Below, in pieces: positions 8,630-17,076 of a stretch of 47,690 bases of DNA; position 1 is the first letter of the stretch; each line of letters starts with the position of its first letter. The stretch spans positions 1 through 47,690 of the forward strand of contig CAYJSJ010000008.1 in assembly GCA_964373065.1 (NCBI GenBank), given 5' to 3'. The notes under the pieces are model-generated. The model saw nothing but the letters and a program-made list of their open reading frames with translations, made no database searches and was not told the origin of the DNA. Position numbers and translations under genes: made by a program. The DNA comes from CAYJSJ01 sp964373065 (GTDB lineage Bacteria > Patescibacteriota > Gracilibacteria > Peribacterales > Peribacteraceae).

Positions 8630-10522
8630 TTATTTGGAATCTTTTTCATCAACGACTTCCGCATCGACGACATTCTCTTTTTGCTGCGTATCCTCTGCGG
8701 CGGAGTTTTGCTCTTTACTCGCTGCTTCGTAGATCACTTTGCCGATCTCCTGCGCTTCCGTTCCGAGATCTTCCGTTGCCTTCTTAAATTCTTCTGCAGA
8801 GACGTTCTCTTTCTTTAATAGATCTTTGAGATCGCCAATTTTCACGTTGATGCGCTTTTTCAGATCATCTGTGAGCTTCGCATCATGCTCCCGCATCTGC
8901 TTTTCGAGATTAAACACGAGTGCATCAGCGTTGTTTCGCGCATCAATCAGATCTTTCTTTTGCTTATCTTCTTCCGCATGGATCTCCGCATCCTTCTGCA
9001 TCTTTTCAATTTCCTCGTCAGAAAGACCCGTTGATCCCTGAATCGTAATGTGCTGCTCTTTACCCGTTCCCTTGTCTTTTGCACGAACACTGAGAATTCC
9101 ATTGGAATCCAAATCAAACGACACTTCAATCTGCGGCATGCCACGAGGAGCAGAAGGGATACCGTCTAAAATAAAGCGGCCGAGAGATTTATTGTCGGCA
9201 GCAAGCTGACGCTCTCCCTGCACCACATGGATTTCCACAGATGGCTGGCTGTCTGCAGCGGTAGAGAATACCTGGCTTTTCGTCGTCGGGATTTTACTGT
9301 TTCTTTCAATCAACTTTGTCGCAACGCCGCCCAGCGTCTCTAGACCGAGGCTGAGAGGAGTAACGTCGACGAGCACGATGTCTTTATCGATGTCTCCGCC
9401 AAGTACGCCGGCTTGAATTGCAGCTCCAATTGCAACGACTTCATCGGGGTTTACACCTTGATGGGGATCTTTTCCAAAGAGTTCCTTCACTCTGGCTACA
9501 ACTGCCGGCATACGCGTCATACCGCCCACAAGCACAACCTCCTGAATGTCGCCTTTTGAAACTCCTGCATCCTTGAGTGCGGCTTCGCAGGGCTTTACTG
9601 TTCGTTCGACGAGGGCCTGTACGAGTAACTCCAGCTTCGCGCGGCTGAATTTAAGATTTAAGTGCCTGGGGCCGGAAGCATCTGCAGTGATGAACGGAAG
9701 ATTAATATCAGTTTCCGTTTGTGAGCTCAGTTCTATCTTTGCCTTTTCCGCAGCTTCTTTGAGACGTTGGAGCGCGATGGTATCTTTGCTGAGGTCGATC
9801 CCCTGATCCTTTTTGAATTCGGAAAGGATCCATAACATGATTTCTGAGTCAAAATCATCGCCGCCGAGTTGCGTGTCACCGTTTGTCGATAGTACTTCAA
9901 AGACGCCATCGGCCATGTCCAGAATGGAGACATCAAATGTTCCTCCCCCGAGGTCATAGACGGCAATCTTCTGCTCTTTCCCTTTGTCGAGACCGTAGGC
10001 GAGTGCTGCTGCAGTCGGTTCGTTGATAATACGTTCAACCTCGAGGCCTGCTATTTTCCCCGCATCTTTGGTCGCCTGCCTCTGCGCGTCGTCGAAATAT
10101 GCGGGAACAGTGATCACAGCTTTGGAGACAGTTTGGCCGAGATACGCTTCCGCATCCTTCTTCATTTTCTGAAGTACTTTCGCGCTCACTTCCTGCGGGA
10201 GCATCTCTTTCCCATTGATTGTGATCACCGCACGATCGTCTTTGCCGGACTGCACGGAAAACGGCATCTGTTTTGCTTCCTTCTGTACCTCCTTGTACCT
10301 GCGACCGATAAAACGCTTTGCCGAGTACACGGTGTTTTTCGCATTGGTCACGGCCTGACGCTTTGCAGACACTCCCACGAGAACTTCATCCCCCTTGTAT
10401 GCTACGACGGAAGGGGTCGTTCTGTTTCCTTCGGAATTAGGTATAACGACTGGTTCTCCGCCTTCTATAACGGCAACGCAGGAATTTGTCGTACCGAGGT
10501 CGATTCCGATAATCTTGCTCAT
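8630..10522 (-). CDS. dnaK: molecular chaperone DnaK (Hsp70)
   Basis: A 630-residue Hsp70 with the full domain order. The N-terminal ATPase begins IIGIDLGTTNSCVAV and carries the phosphate-2 motif IAVYDLGGGTFDVSIL and the adenosine motif VVLVGGMTRMP. The interdomain linker is DIVLVDVTPLSLGLETLGG, followed by the beta-sandwich substrate domain and a helical lid ending in an acidic tail (VVDAEVVDEKDSK). It folds nascent and stress-damaged proteins with DnaJ and GrpE, neither of which is in this window, so the usual hrcA-grpE-dnaK-dnaJ operon is split. It has its own promoter and a CIRCE-like operator upstream, implying heat-shock control by HrcA. Confidence 0.98.
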   Translation of the reverse strand: MSKIIGIDLGTTNSCVAVIEGGEPVVIPNSEGNRTTPSVVAYKGDEVLVGVSAKRQAVTNAKNTVYSAKRFIGRRYKEVQKEAKQMPFSVQSGKDDRAVITINGKEMLPQEVSAKVLQKMKKDAEAYLGQTVSKAVITVPAYFDDAQRQATKDAGKIAGLEVERIINEPTAAALAYGLDKGKEQKIAVYDLGGGTFDVSILDMADGVFEVLSTNGDTQLGGDDFDSEIMLWILSEFKKDQGIDLSKDTIALQRLKEAAEKAKIELSSQTETDINLPFITADASGPRHLNLKFSRAKLELLVQALVERTVKPCEAALKDAGVSKGDIQEVVLVGGMTRMPAVVARVKELFGKDPHQGVNPDEVVAIGAAIQAGVLGGDIDKDIVLVDVTPLSLGLETLGGVATKLIERNSKIPTTKSQVFSTAADSQPSVEIHVVQGERQLAADNKSLGRFILDGIPSAPRGMPQIEVSFDLDSNGILSVRAKDKGTGKEQHITIQGSTGLSDEEIEKMQKDAEIHAEEDKQKKDLIDARNNADALVFNLEKQMREHDAKLTDDLKKRINVKIGDLKDLLKKENVSAEEFKKATEDLGTEAQEIGKVIYEAASKEQNSAAEDTQQKENVVDAEVVDEKDSK

Positions 10523-10528
10523 GGGTGA

Positions 10529-10557
10529 AATGTAGAATGAAAAATGTAGAATGTAAA
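10529..10557 (-). promoter_or_regulatory. dnaK promoter
   Basis: On the minus strand: -35 TTTACA (10552-10557), 17-bp spacer, -10 TACATT (10529-10534), 6 nt, ATG (10522). The TTCTACATTT unit occurs twice in tandem, so a second -10-like hexamer sits inside the spacer. Confidence 0.7.
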
Positions 10558-10565
10558 ATGACGAC

Positions 10566-10590
10566 TATCACTCGGTAGTGTAGAGTGATA
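10566..10590. promoter_or_regulatory. CIRCE-like HrcA operator
   Basis: TATCACTC-N9-GAGTGATA is a perfect 8-bp inverted repeat with a 9-nt spacer. Its core CACTC-N9-GAGTG is identical to the CIRCE element (TTAGCACTC-N9-GAGTGCTAA), the binding site of the heat-shock repressor HrcA. It lies 9 bp upstream of the dnaK -35 and 44 bp before the -10 of the divergent obgE gene, so it could affect both. Confidence 0.8.
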
Positions 10591-10634
10591 ATTACTATTC
10601 GTCAACAGAATTATCACAGGATTTCTGGATACTC

Positions 10635-10640
10635 TATACT
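10635..10640 (+). promoter_or_regulatory. -10 element of obgE
   Basis: TATACT ends exactly 6 nt before the ATG at 10647. No Shine-Dalgarno sequence fits in the gap, so this fixes the start codon and implies a leaderless transcript. Confidence 0.6.
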
Positions 10641-10646
10641 TCTTTT

Positions 10647-11942
10647 ATGTTCCTCGATGAAGCCACTATCACCGTCACCGGTGGTTCCGGCGGCGATGGC
10701 TGCGTGTCCTGGCGCAGGGAAAAGTACGTACCACGCGGCGGTCCGGACGGCGGAGACGGAGGGTATGGCGGCTCGGTATTTATACAAGCGGATTCCAATA
10801 CAGATACGCTTAGCCTGTTTCGCTCTGTAAAGAAATTTCGCGCAGAGAACGGAATGCGTGGCAGTGGCCAGCGTAGGCACGGAAAAAATGGAAACGACCT
10901 GCTCCTCGTCGTGCCACCGGGCACCCTGGTTAAGAATGACGAAAGTCTCATTGCCGATCTTCGCGATGTCGGAGATGAAGTGATGGTTGTATGCGGCGGC
11001 CGCGGAGGCTTTGGCAACGCACACTTCACCACGGCGACCAGGCAAGGACCGGATTTTGCAGAATCCGGTGAGCCGGGTGCATCGAAAGTTCTTCACTTGG
11101 AACTAAAGCTCGTAGCGGATGTCGGAATCATTGGGTTTCCGAGTGCTGGGAAATCCACGCTGATCTCGGTAGTCAGTTCTGCAAAGCCGAAGATCGCAAA
11201 TTACCCGTTTACAACGCTCGTGCCGAATCTCGGCGTCGTGCATGTCTCTGAGCGATCATTTATATTGTGTGACCTCCCCGGCCTCATAGAACATGCATCG
11301 GAGGGCAAGGGTCTCGGGCATACATTCCTGAAGCACATCGAGCGCTGCGGTATCTTGCTGCATCTGCTCGATCTCTCGCGTGCAATCAAGCGTAACACCG
11401 TCGATACTTCAGTTTTACTCTCTGATTACGCAACAATTCGCAGAGAACTGGAGGTCTATTCTGAGGCTCTCGCTCATAAGCAAGAAATTGTCGTTCTGAG
11501 TAAAGCAGATCTCACGATCGAAGATCTCGCTCCGATTATTGCGGTGCTTCACAAGAACGGAGTTCCTGTCCATTCGGCGATATCTGCGGCAAGTCGGAAA
11601 GGTGTGGATGAACTGCTCAACGCTATGTTGCCAATAGTTATGAAGAGCAGACAGCATCGTGAGGCAGATAGTGAAGAGACTACCCCCGTACTCACTCCTC
11701 ACAGCGACTCTATGAGAATGGGTGCTTTCAATGTACGAAAAGAATCGGATGGCACCATACGCGTAAGAGGCAAACGCATTGAGCAGTTTGTGAACATGAC
11801 GAATTTTAATGCCGAAGGTTCCGTTCTGCGGTTTACGGATGTCATCGAACGAATAGGGGTGAAGCGCGCAGTACTCCGCGAACGAGGGACGTCTGAGGCG
11901 CCTATCTTTATCGGCAGTGTACGGGTGGATGCCTACCTATAG
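10647..11942 (+). CDS. obgE: Obg-family ribosome-assembly GTPase
   Basis: A 431-residue GTPase acting in 50S ribosome assembly. The N-terminal Obg domain (about 1-157) has the glycine-rich left-handed helices (GGSGGDGCVSWRREKYVPRG, GGDGGYGGSV). The G domain (about 158-330) shows G1 GFPSAGKST, G3 DLPGLIEHASEGKGLG, G4 LSKADL and a G5-like SAISAAS. The C-terminal OCT domain (about 345-431) is present, including FNVRKESDGTIRVRGKRIEQ. All expected domains are complete. Divergent from dnaK. Confidence 0.97.
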   Translation: MFLDEATITVTGGSGGDGCVSWRREKYVPRGGPDGGDGGYGGSVFIQADSNTDTLSLFRSVKKFRAENGMRGSGQRRHGKNGNDLLLVVPPGTLVKNDESLIADLRDVGDEVMVVCGGRGGFGNAHFTTATRQGPDFAESGEPGASKVLHLELKLVADVGIIGFPSAGKSTLISVVSSAKPKIANYPFTTLVPNLGVVHVSERSFILCDLPGLIEHASEGKGLGHTFLKHIERCGILLHLLDLSRAIKRNTVDTSVLLSDYATIRRELEVYSEALAHKQEIVVLSKADLTIEDLAPIIAVLHKNGVPVHSAISAASRKGVDELLNAMLPIVMKSRQHREADSEETTPVLTPHSDSMRMGAFNVRKESDGTIRVRGKRIEQFVNMTNFNAEGSVLRFTDVIERIGVKRAVLRERGTSEAPIFIGSVRVDAYL

Positions 11943-12006
11943 TCAGGTGTCCGAATTTACTTCTCTTCTGGCAGGAGAATTGGTACATTCCTTTCTACAT
12001 GAGCGC

Positions 12007-12081
12007 GGCCCGGTAGCTCAGTGGTAGAGCGCAGCCCTGAAGAGGCTGGCGTCGTCAGTTCGATTCTGACCTGGGCCACCA
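12007..12081 (+). tRNA. tRNA-Phe(GAA)
   Basis: The acceptor GGCCCGG pairs with CTGGGCC (one G-T). The D arm is GCTCAGTGGTAGAGC, the anticodon stem CAGCC/GGCTG encloses CTGAAGA (anticodon GAA), and the T arm is GTCAG-TTCGATT-CTGAC. CCA is encoded at 12079-12081. Confidence 0.95.
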
Positions 12082-12209
12082 ATCGAATCGTCTGCCTATG
12101 GCAACTCGCTCATGGTAAACCGCATCGTGTATGATTTTTCACTAATAGTAATAAAAAACACTACCGTAGCATTGGCCAAGAGTGGGTTATCCGGCTATCA
12201 TCTGTCTCT

Positions 12210-13004
12210 ATGTCGCCACGTGAATCTCGACGCAATAATAATCCCTCTTCAGAGGATTACGATCCTGAATCCATATCATTCAAATATTCGGAGCAAAATA
12301 CACGCGCACGTGAAATTCACGAGAAATCACTGCTGGAACTCGGTCGTGATCTTTCCCCAACGCTTGAGCAAATAAAACAAGCAATCCGATTACAAATGGA
12401 TCCAAGCGGTCTCTCTATGCCTGAGCTTCAAGATTTATTCAATGGCAGAGCCGACGATGCAAAAAGGAAGAGTCTAGCTTTAGCTAGTAGAACGTACTTA
12501 GAAAAGCTTGTACCGGAAAATGCGCACCTCTATAACGCGGCATCATCAGATGACGAAATTGCATCGCTCATTTCCCATTATGCGAGAGCACTCATGGAGA
12601 AGTTCCCCATACAATCAGCTCTATCGTTTCAAACACCCTCCGGAACTAGTGTTACTGGAATCCTCATGCGTTACTACAGAAATCCGCCCGACAGTGTACA
12701 GTATAAGTTTGCAATAAAAGGAGCCCGCACATGGAACTTTCCACTCTACTACCTTCATAATGCAACGATGATGGATGCGTATGAAGACACCGGCACCGCT
12801 GCCAAGGAATTACTTAAAAAACGCGTAGAGGATTTAGTCACCGAAGAAATGAAGCGTCACGTCGTTGATCAAACGTCCGCTGTGCGAAATACGGTTACAC
12901 TTGTGATGCGTGCTCTAACAAAAAAAGGGTACGCACAACCGGATTCCATTACTGATGACCAGATACAGCAAGCCATTTGCGATCTGAAAGGGGAAACATA
13001 CTGA
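12210..13004 (+). CDS. hypothetical protein
   Basis: A 264-residue, mainly helical, soluble protein with a disordered polar N-terminus (SPRESRRNNNPSSEDYDPES). It has no signal peptide and no motif that I recognise. The C-terminal third (about 190-260) is charged helix (AAKELLKKRVEDLVTEEMKR). A TATCAT box 8 nt upstream supports the start at 12210. It sits alone between tRNA-Phe and the VanW gene. Confidence 0.6.
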   Translation: MSPRESRRNNNPSSEDYDPESISFKYSEQNTRAREIHEKSLLELGRDLSPTLEQIKQAIRLQMDPSGLSMPELQDLFNGRADDAKRKSLALASRTYLEKLVPENAHLYNAASSDDEIASLISHYARALMEKFPIQSALSFQTPSGTSVTGILMRYYRNPPDSVQYKFAIKGARTWNFPLYYLHNATMMDAYEDTGTAAKELLKKRVEDLVTEEMKRHVVDQTSAVRNTVTLVMRALTKKGYAQPDSITDDQIQQAICDLKGETY

Positions 13005-13190
13005 CTACTACAATCAGTTTGAGAGCATCTATTCATTTTCACTCTGTATGCCGCGTTTTCAGGCCTATCTATGAAACCTAATTGCCATTGTAACGATTCT
13101 GCATAGGATTTGAAGCGAATGGAGCATTCTGGAGCATCTTGAATTACCGATTCTGTGAAGTTTGTGGATGTATGGATATTAAATAATATA

Positions 13191-13219
13191 TTGCATAATA
13201 AGTCAATTTATAGTACAAT
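13191..13219 (+). promoter_or_regulatory. promoter of VanW-domain gene
   Basis: -35 TTGCAT (13191-13196), 17-bp spacer, -10 TACAAT (13214-13219). The start codon is 24 nt further on, so unlike most genes here this transcript would have a short leader (about 18 nt). No AGGAGG is visible in it. Confidence 0.6.
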
Positions 13220-13243
13220 ACTCATTGAACACAAACACACCGT

Positions 13244-14686
13244 ATGAAGCACACAGTCAACCACCACCTTCGCAGTATAGCAGTACTCTCAGGAGTACTC
13301 TTCATCGTACTCTCCGGAACATATGCGCAGAGTAGTACTAGCGCATCTTCGCTCACTCTTGGAACTTGGTCTGCTGCACTTGGTAGCTCTCAAATATTCA
13401 CAGAAATCGAACAACGGAGTTTGCCGCAAGCAGTAACACTGGAATCACGCATTGCACTAAGGCTACAAAAGCGACTCCGATCGAAAGGCAGCAGAGCATC
13501 GCCTCCTCTAGAACGATTAACGGAAGCCGTGCAAGTCCGCCAGGTACTACTCGCACGATATAGCGACGTAGTTATCCAACCGGAGGGTAGAAAAGCTTTG
13601 GATCCATGGAAAATTTCTCCTCAACGGTATCCGCTTTGGATTGTTCCGCGATTTTCCTTAACTGAAGCGTCATTTCAGATCAGTACGGAGGCGATCAAGG
13701 AAACGCTTGAACGTGAAAGTATCCCCGATCTCAATCCACCGATCAATGCCGTGCTTACGGCAATTGTAGAACGTAAGAATGAAAAATCTGCGACACGCGT
13801 TGCTGTCGACGGTGTCGCGAAGCCGGGGTATCTGCTGGAAACAGAGATCATTGCGGCATCCGTAGCAAAAGCACTGGAAGAAGGCGTAGCAAGCATCAGT
13901 GTTGCGGTTCCAGTGACCAATGGCCGCATCATTAATATGACGGGGCTGGATCTTGGGTCTCTGACGCTCCTTGCGGGCGGGCGCTCAAACTTCAAAGGAT
14001 CGGAGAGCGGACGAATCGCAAACGTCAAAAAAGCTATCAATGAACATGTCAATAATGTGATTGTCGTTCCGGGGGAATCGTACTCGTTCAATGCAGCGCT
14101 CGATGGACCGGTAAGCCAAGGGAATGGCTGGCATATGGCTAAAGTTATCTACAATGGCGGGGATTTGGAGTACGCGCCAGGAGGAGGAATTTGCCAGGCA
14201 TCAACGACGGTATTCCGTGCTGCAATCCTAGCAGGACTTCCAATTATTAAACGAAAGGCACACAGTCTGTATGTTACATACTACAAACAGTATGGTATCG
14301 GCATAGACGCAACGATCTATCCCGGCTCTCAGGATTTGGTTTTTGATAATGACACACCGGGGCATTTGCTGATTCAATCCTATAACGAAGGAGACGATGC
14401 GTTTGTGAATTTCTATGGAACGCCCGATGGAAGAACGGTGAAGCTCAGCGGTCCCTATTTTGCTTCCACTGCACCGGAAGGCCTTACGTACAACGGAAGA
14501 CTAATAGCAAAGACTGAAATTCTTTGGGTGCAAAACGTTGCGTACGCAAACGGAGAGTCACGAGAATACAAAATCTCCTCTCGTTACAAGGAACTCCCCC
14601 AGTTATCACTTGCAAGGGAGTTTCCTCCGGAGCAAGTCGTCCACGCATCTGCACCTGTTGAACGTGATTCGCTTGGCATGCGCTAA
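13244..14686 (+). CDS. VanW family exported protein
   Basis: A 480-residue protein with an N-terminal signal/anchor helix (about 11-27). The VanW domain lies at about 245-400: GRIANVKKAINEHVNNVIVV, PGESYSFN, then YAPGGGICQASTTVFRAAIL, HSLYVTYY and IDATIYPGSQDLVF. VanW is named from vancomycin-resistance clusters but its biochemical role is unresolved; it is common in Gram-positive and CPR genomes and is thought to act at the cell envelope. The region between the signal and the VanW domain is helical and repetitive without a known family. The DsbA-like gene follows 71 bp downstream on the same strand. Confidence 0.9.
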   Translation: MKHTVNHHLRSIAVLSGVLFIVLSGTYAQSSTSASSLTLGTWSAALGSSQIFTEIEQRSLPQAVTLESRIALRLQKRLRSKGSRASPPLERLTEAVQVRQVLLARYSDVVIQPEGRKALDPWKISPQRYPLWIVPRFSLTEASFQISTEAIKETLERESIPDLNPPINAVLTAIVERKNEKSATRVAVDGVAKPGYLLETEIIAASVAKALEEGVASISVAVPVTNGRIINMTGLDLGSLTLLAGGRSNFKGSESGRIANVKKAINEHVNNVIVVPGESYSFNAALDGPVSQGNGWHMAKVIYNGGDLEYAPGGGICQASTTVFRAAILAGLPIIKRKAHSLYVTYYKQYGIGIDATIYPGSQDLVFDNDTPGHLLIQSYNEGDDAFVNFYGTPDGRTVKLSGPYFASTAPEGLTYNGRLIAKTEILWVQNVAYANGESREYKISSRYKELPQLSLAREFPPEQVVHASAPVERDSLGMR

Positions 14687-14757
14687 GTATTTCGGTTCGT
14701 AGTTGACCTTGTAGGATATCTCATTACAATTCCTACGATGTTTCTTTCCTGTTCTCT

Positions 14758-15459
14758 ATGAATAATTCAAACCCATGGTTTGGTGTTTCTATGCTTCTCG
14801 TTGGCCTTATCGCAGGCTACGGGGTGGCAGTAGGCACCAATGTTCTCCCACCTCCTTCCGGTAAAGCGCCGAGTGCGGCAGTCGCCAATAATCCTCCGCC
14901 CTCTGCTCCGCTGCCGACCCCTGCGGGGGATCTCAAGCCTGTCGATAAAGATCGCGATCACATCCGAGGAAATATCGACGGACCTATTTACGTTGTGGAG
15001 TACTCGGACTTTGAGTGTCCGTTTTGTTCCAGGCACCACCCAACAATGCAGGCTCTGGTAGATGCGAACGACAACGTCGGCTGGGTGTACCGGCATTTTC
15101 CGTTAGGCTTCCATGCAAATGCGCAACCGCTGGCAGAAGCATCGGAGTGCGTCTATGAGCTTGGCGGCAACGATGCGTTCTGGAAATTTGCCGATCTTGC
15201 ATTTGAGCAAGGCGCCGATGCCACCAAGATCGAGGCGTATGCACAGCAATCCGGCGTCGATGGTGCAAAAGTAAAAAGCTGCGTCGATAGCGGTAAATAT
15301 ACGGACTACGTGGCAAACGACATGGCGGAAGGCAGTACAGCAGGAGTGAGCGGTACACCCGGCAATATCGTCTGGAATGCAAACACGAAAGAATCTAGGC
15401 TTATTTCCGGAGCACAACCGCTTGCGAACTTTCAATCTGCGGTCGATGCTCTTGAATAG
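14758..15459 (+). CDS. DsbA-like thioredoxin-fold protein, membrane-anchored
   Basis: A 233-residue thiol-disulfide oxidoreductase of the DsbA/Thioredoxin_4 type. A signal-anchor helix (about 8-26) and a Pro/Ala-rich linker (31-58) place the catalytic domain outside the membrane. The redox motif is CPFC (C87, C90) after VVEYSDFE, with the cis-Pro loop near GVSGTPGNIV. Extra cysteines occur in EASECVYEL and KSCVDSG, as in other members of this family. It would introduce or shuffle disulfides in exported proteins. The two DUF4215 proteins of this window, with many paired cysteines, are obvious candidate substrates. Confidence 0.92.
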   Translation: MNNSNPWFGVSMLLVGLIAGYGVAVGTNVLPPPSGKAPSAAVANNPPPSAPLPTPAGDLKPVDKDRDHIRGNIDGPIYVVEYSDFECPFCSRHHPTMQALVDANDNVGWVYRHFPLGFHANAQPLAEASECVYELGGNDAFWKFADLAFEQGADATKIEAYAQQSGVDGAKVKSCVDSGKYTDYVANDMAEGSTAGVSGTPGNIVWNANTKESRLISGAQPLANFQSAVDALE

Positions 15460-15491
15460 TGAGCACGCGGTCAAAATGGAGAGAACTATGG

Positions 15492-15519
15492 TTTACAAGA
15501 ACAGAGCCACCGATATACT
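15492..15519 (+). promoter_or_regulatory. promoter of Ser-rich lipoprotein
   Basis: -35 TTTACA (15492-15497), 16-bp spacer, -10 TATACT (15514-15519), then 6 nt to the ATG at 15526. Confidence 0.7.
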
Positions 15520-15525
15520 CCCTTT

Positions 15526-16512
15526 ATGATTAAGCATTCAACCCTCCTCATCGCTTCTGCAGTGCTTCTGCTGGGCGGCTGTTCACTCGTGGAAATAGAG
15601 ACAACGGACAATACGGGAGATGAAAGCAGTGCCTCTTCTGCTTCGGAAGAATTGTTTCGCGAGACAAGCAATGTCACATATACAGGTATCGTGCAGCCTG
15701 CAGGTATCAGCATCTACATGCAGGGAAGCCATCGGCTCTCACTGCTCGGCGGGAAGTTTATCCTTCTTGAAAGTGATGCAGTGGACCTCAACGGATACGT
15801 CAACGAAGAAGTGCAGATCTATGGATCTCTGCGCCCTACGGTGGAGGCGGGAGGCATGATCATGCGAGTAGAGAGGATAGTGCTTCTATCGGAGCAGAAC
15901 TCTTCGGGTACTTCATCTTCGATGAATTCTTCGGAGAGTACATCTTCCGATTCCACATCCTCTGGTGCTTCTTTTTCCGTACAAAGCAGCATTGAGGAAT
16001 CTTCTTTTTCGTCCATGCAAAGTGCAGCGGTTTCTTCTATTCATTCGGTAACGTCATCCAGAAGTACATCCTCGCAAGATGTTTCTCAAATCAGCTCACA
16101 AAGCAGCAAAGCAAGTGATCAATCCCCTGCTTTTCTTGAACGTCTAGAGGTAATGGTGAGGCAAGATTATGCGACACAGCATTGGACGCAAAAGTACTGT
16201 ACCTCACATGTCGGTTTCTGTGTCCCCGTGCACCGAAACTTCTGGTTCAAATCGTTCGGTGCAACAGAGACAAGCTTGTGGCATGTGGAAATTTCATCCG
16301 AGCCTGTTGAAAACCTTTTCGACGGGCCGATCGTCATGGAGTTGCTGCCAGAATCCATGACGTCCATGGACGGCACTGTACTGAGCGAAAACGGAACAGT
16401 AGTCGCATACAAGGAATGGACGTTTGGTAGACACTTCCGCATCACTGCAAGCGATAAGCTGACGCAGGCAGTCACCTACATGATGCAAAATATAACGGAG
16501 TTTACGCAGTAG
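15526..16512 (+). CDS. serine-rich lipoprotein of unknown function
   Basis: A 328-residue lipoprotein. The signal peptide ends in lipobox LGGC with the lipidated cysteine at C19. Residues about 40-122 form a small beta-rich domain. Residues about 125-215 are almost pure Ser/Thr/Glu linker (SSGTSSSMNSSESTSSDSTS and onward), which would hold the C-terminal domain away from the membrane and may be glycosylated. The C-terminal domain (about 220-328) includes two cysteines (KYCTSHVGFCVPVH) that could form a disulfide. No catalytic motif is recognised. Confidence 0.75.
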   Translation: MIKHSTLLIASAVLLLGGCSLVEIETTDNTGDESSASSASEELFRETSNVTYTGIVQPAGISIYMQGSHRLSLLGGKFILLESDAVDLNGYVNEEVQIYGSLRPTVEAGGMIMRVERIVLLSEQNSSGTSSSMNSSESTSSDSTSSGASFSVQSSIEESSFSSMQSAAVSSIHSVTSSRSTSSQDVSQISSQSSKASDQSPAFLERLEVMVRQDYATQHWTQKYCTSHVGFCVPVHRNFWFKSFGATETSLWHVEISSEPVENLFDGPIVMELLPESMTSMDGTVLSENGTVVAYKEWTFGRHFRITASDKLTQAVTYMMQNITEFTQ

Positions 16513-16532
16513 CATGGTACTATGACACTGCA

Positions 16533-17066
16533 ATGGAATTTCAGTACCTAGCAACAGATGCTTTCGGCACGAGGAAAGAGGGGACGTTACGCGCCCACAG
16601 CCTTGAGGATGCACGCAACGCCGTAGAGGCGATGGAATTGACTCCCGTGGAAATATACGAACGTAACTCCGAAAGTACTGCAGATATGAATCCAGTGCCT
16701 CTTTACAGAGATCTCCGCGATATTCAGGACACAGAGCATGCGTCCGGTCTTCCTGCTAATGAATCTTCACGCGTGTATTTACCACTCCTCGATACGCTGA
16801 GGCTCTATGCCGGCTGGTTGCTCGCATGGTATTGCCTCGTCTACGCCGTTGGTTTCTACCAATCTCAAAAGTCGCTTCCATTCTCTATCCCTTTTACAGA
16901 GAGTCTTTTCCTTTCACCATTGGTGCTCAGCTTTACGTTCGCAGCGTACCTCTTTCTGCTCCTTTCGGGGTTTTATCTCGCATTGGGCAAGCGAACTCTG
17001 CATGCTTTCGTACTCCTGATCCTCGGCATAGCTATATTCCTGCTCTACAGAATAAATGTAACGTAG
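16533..17066 (+). CDS. membrane protein with GspF-like N-terminal motif
   Basis: A 177-residue protein. The first 45 residues (MEFQYLATDAFGTRKEGTLR, DARNAVEAMELTPVEIYERN) match the pattern at the start of type II secretion/type IV pilus GspF/PilC proteins, where a 'YxAxDxxGxxxxGxxxAxxxxxAxxxLxxxGLxPxxI' hairpin precedes the cytoplasmic domain. Instead of the GspF helical domains there is a polar linker and three hydrophobic segments (about 92-112, 122-145 and 153-173). No pilus gene is nearby. The lipoprotein ends 20 bp upstream, so the two may be co-transcribed. Confidence 0.65.
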   Translation: MEFQYLATDAFGTRKEGTLRAHSLEDARNAVEAMELTPVEIYERNSESTADMNPVPLYRDLRDIQDTEHASGLPANESSRVYLPLLDTLRLYAGWLLAWYCLVYAVGFYQSQKSLPFSIPFTESLFLSPLVLSFTFAAYLFLLLSGFYLALGKRTLHAFVLLILGIAIFLLYRINVT

Positions 17067-17076
17067 AGAGTGAACG

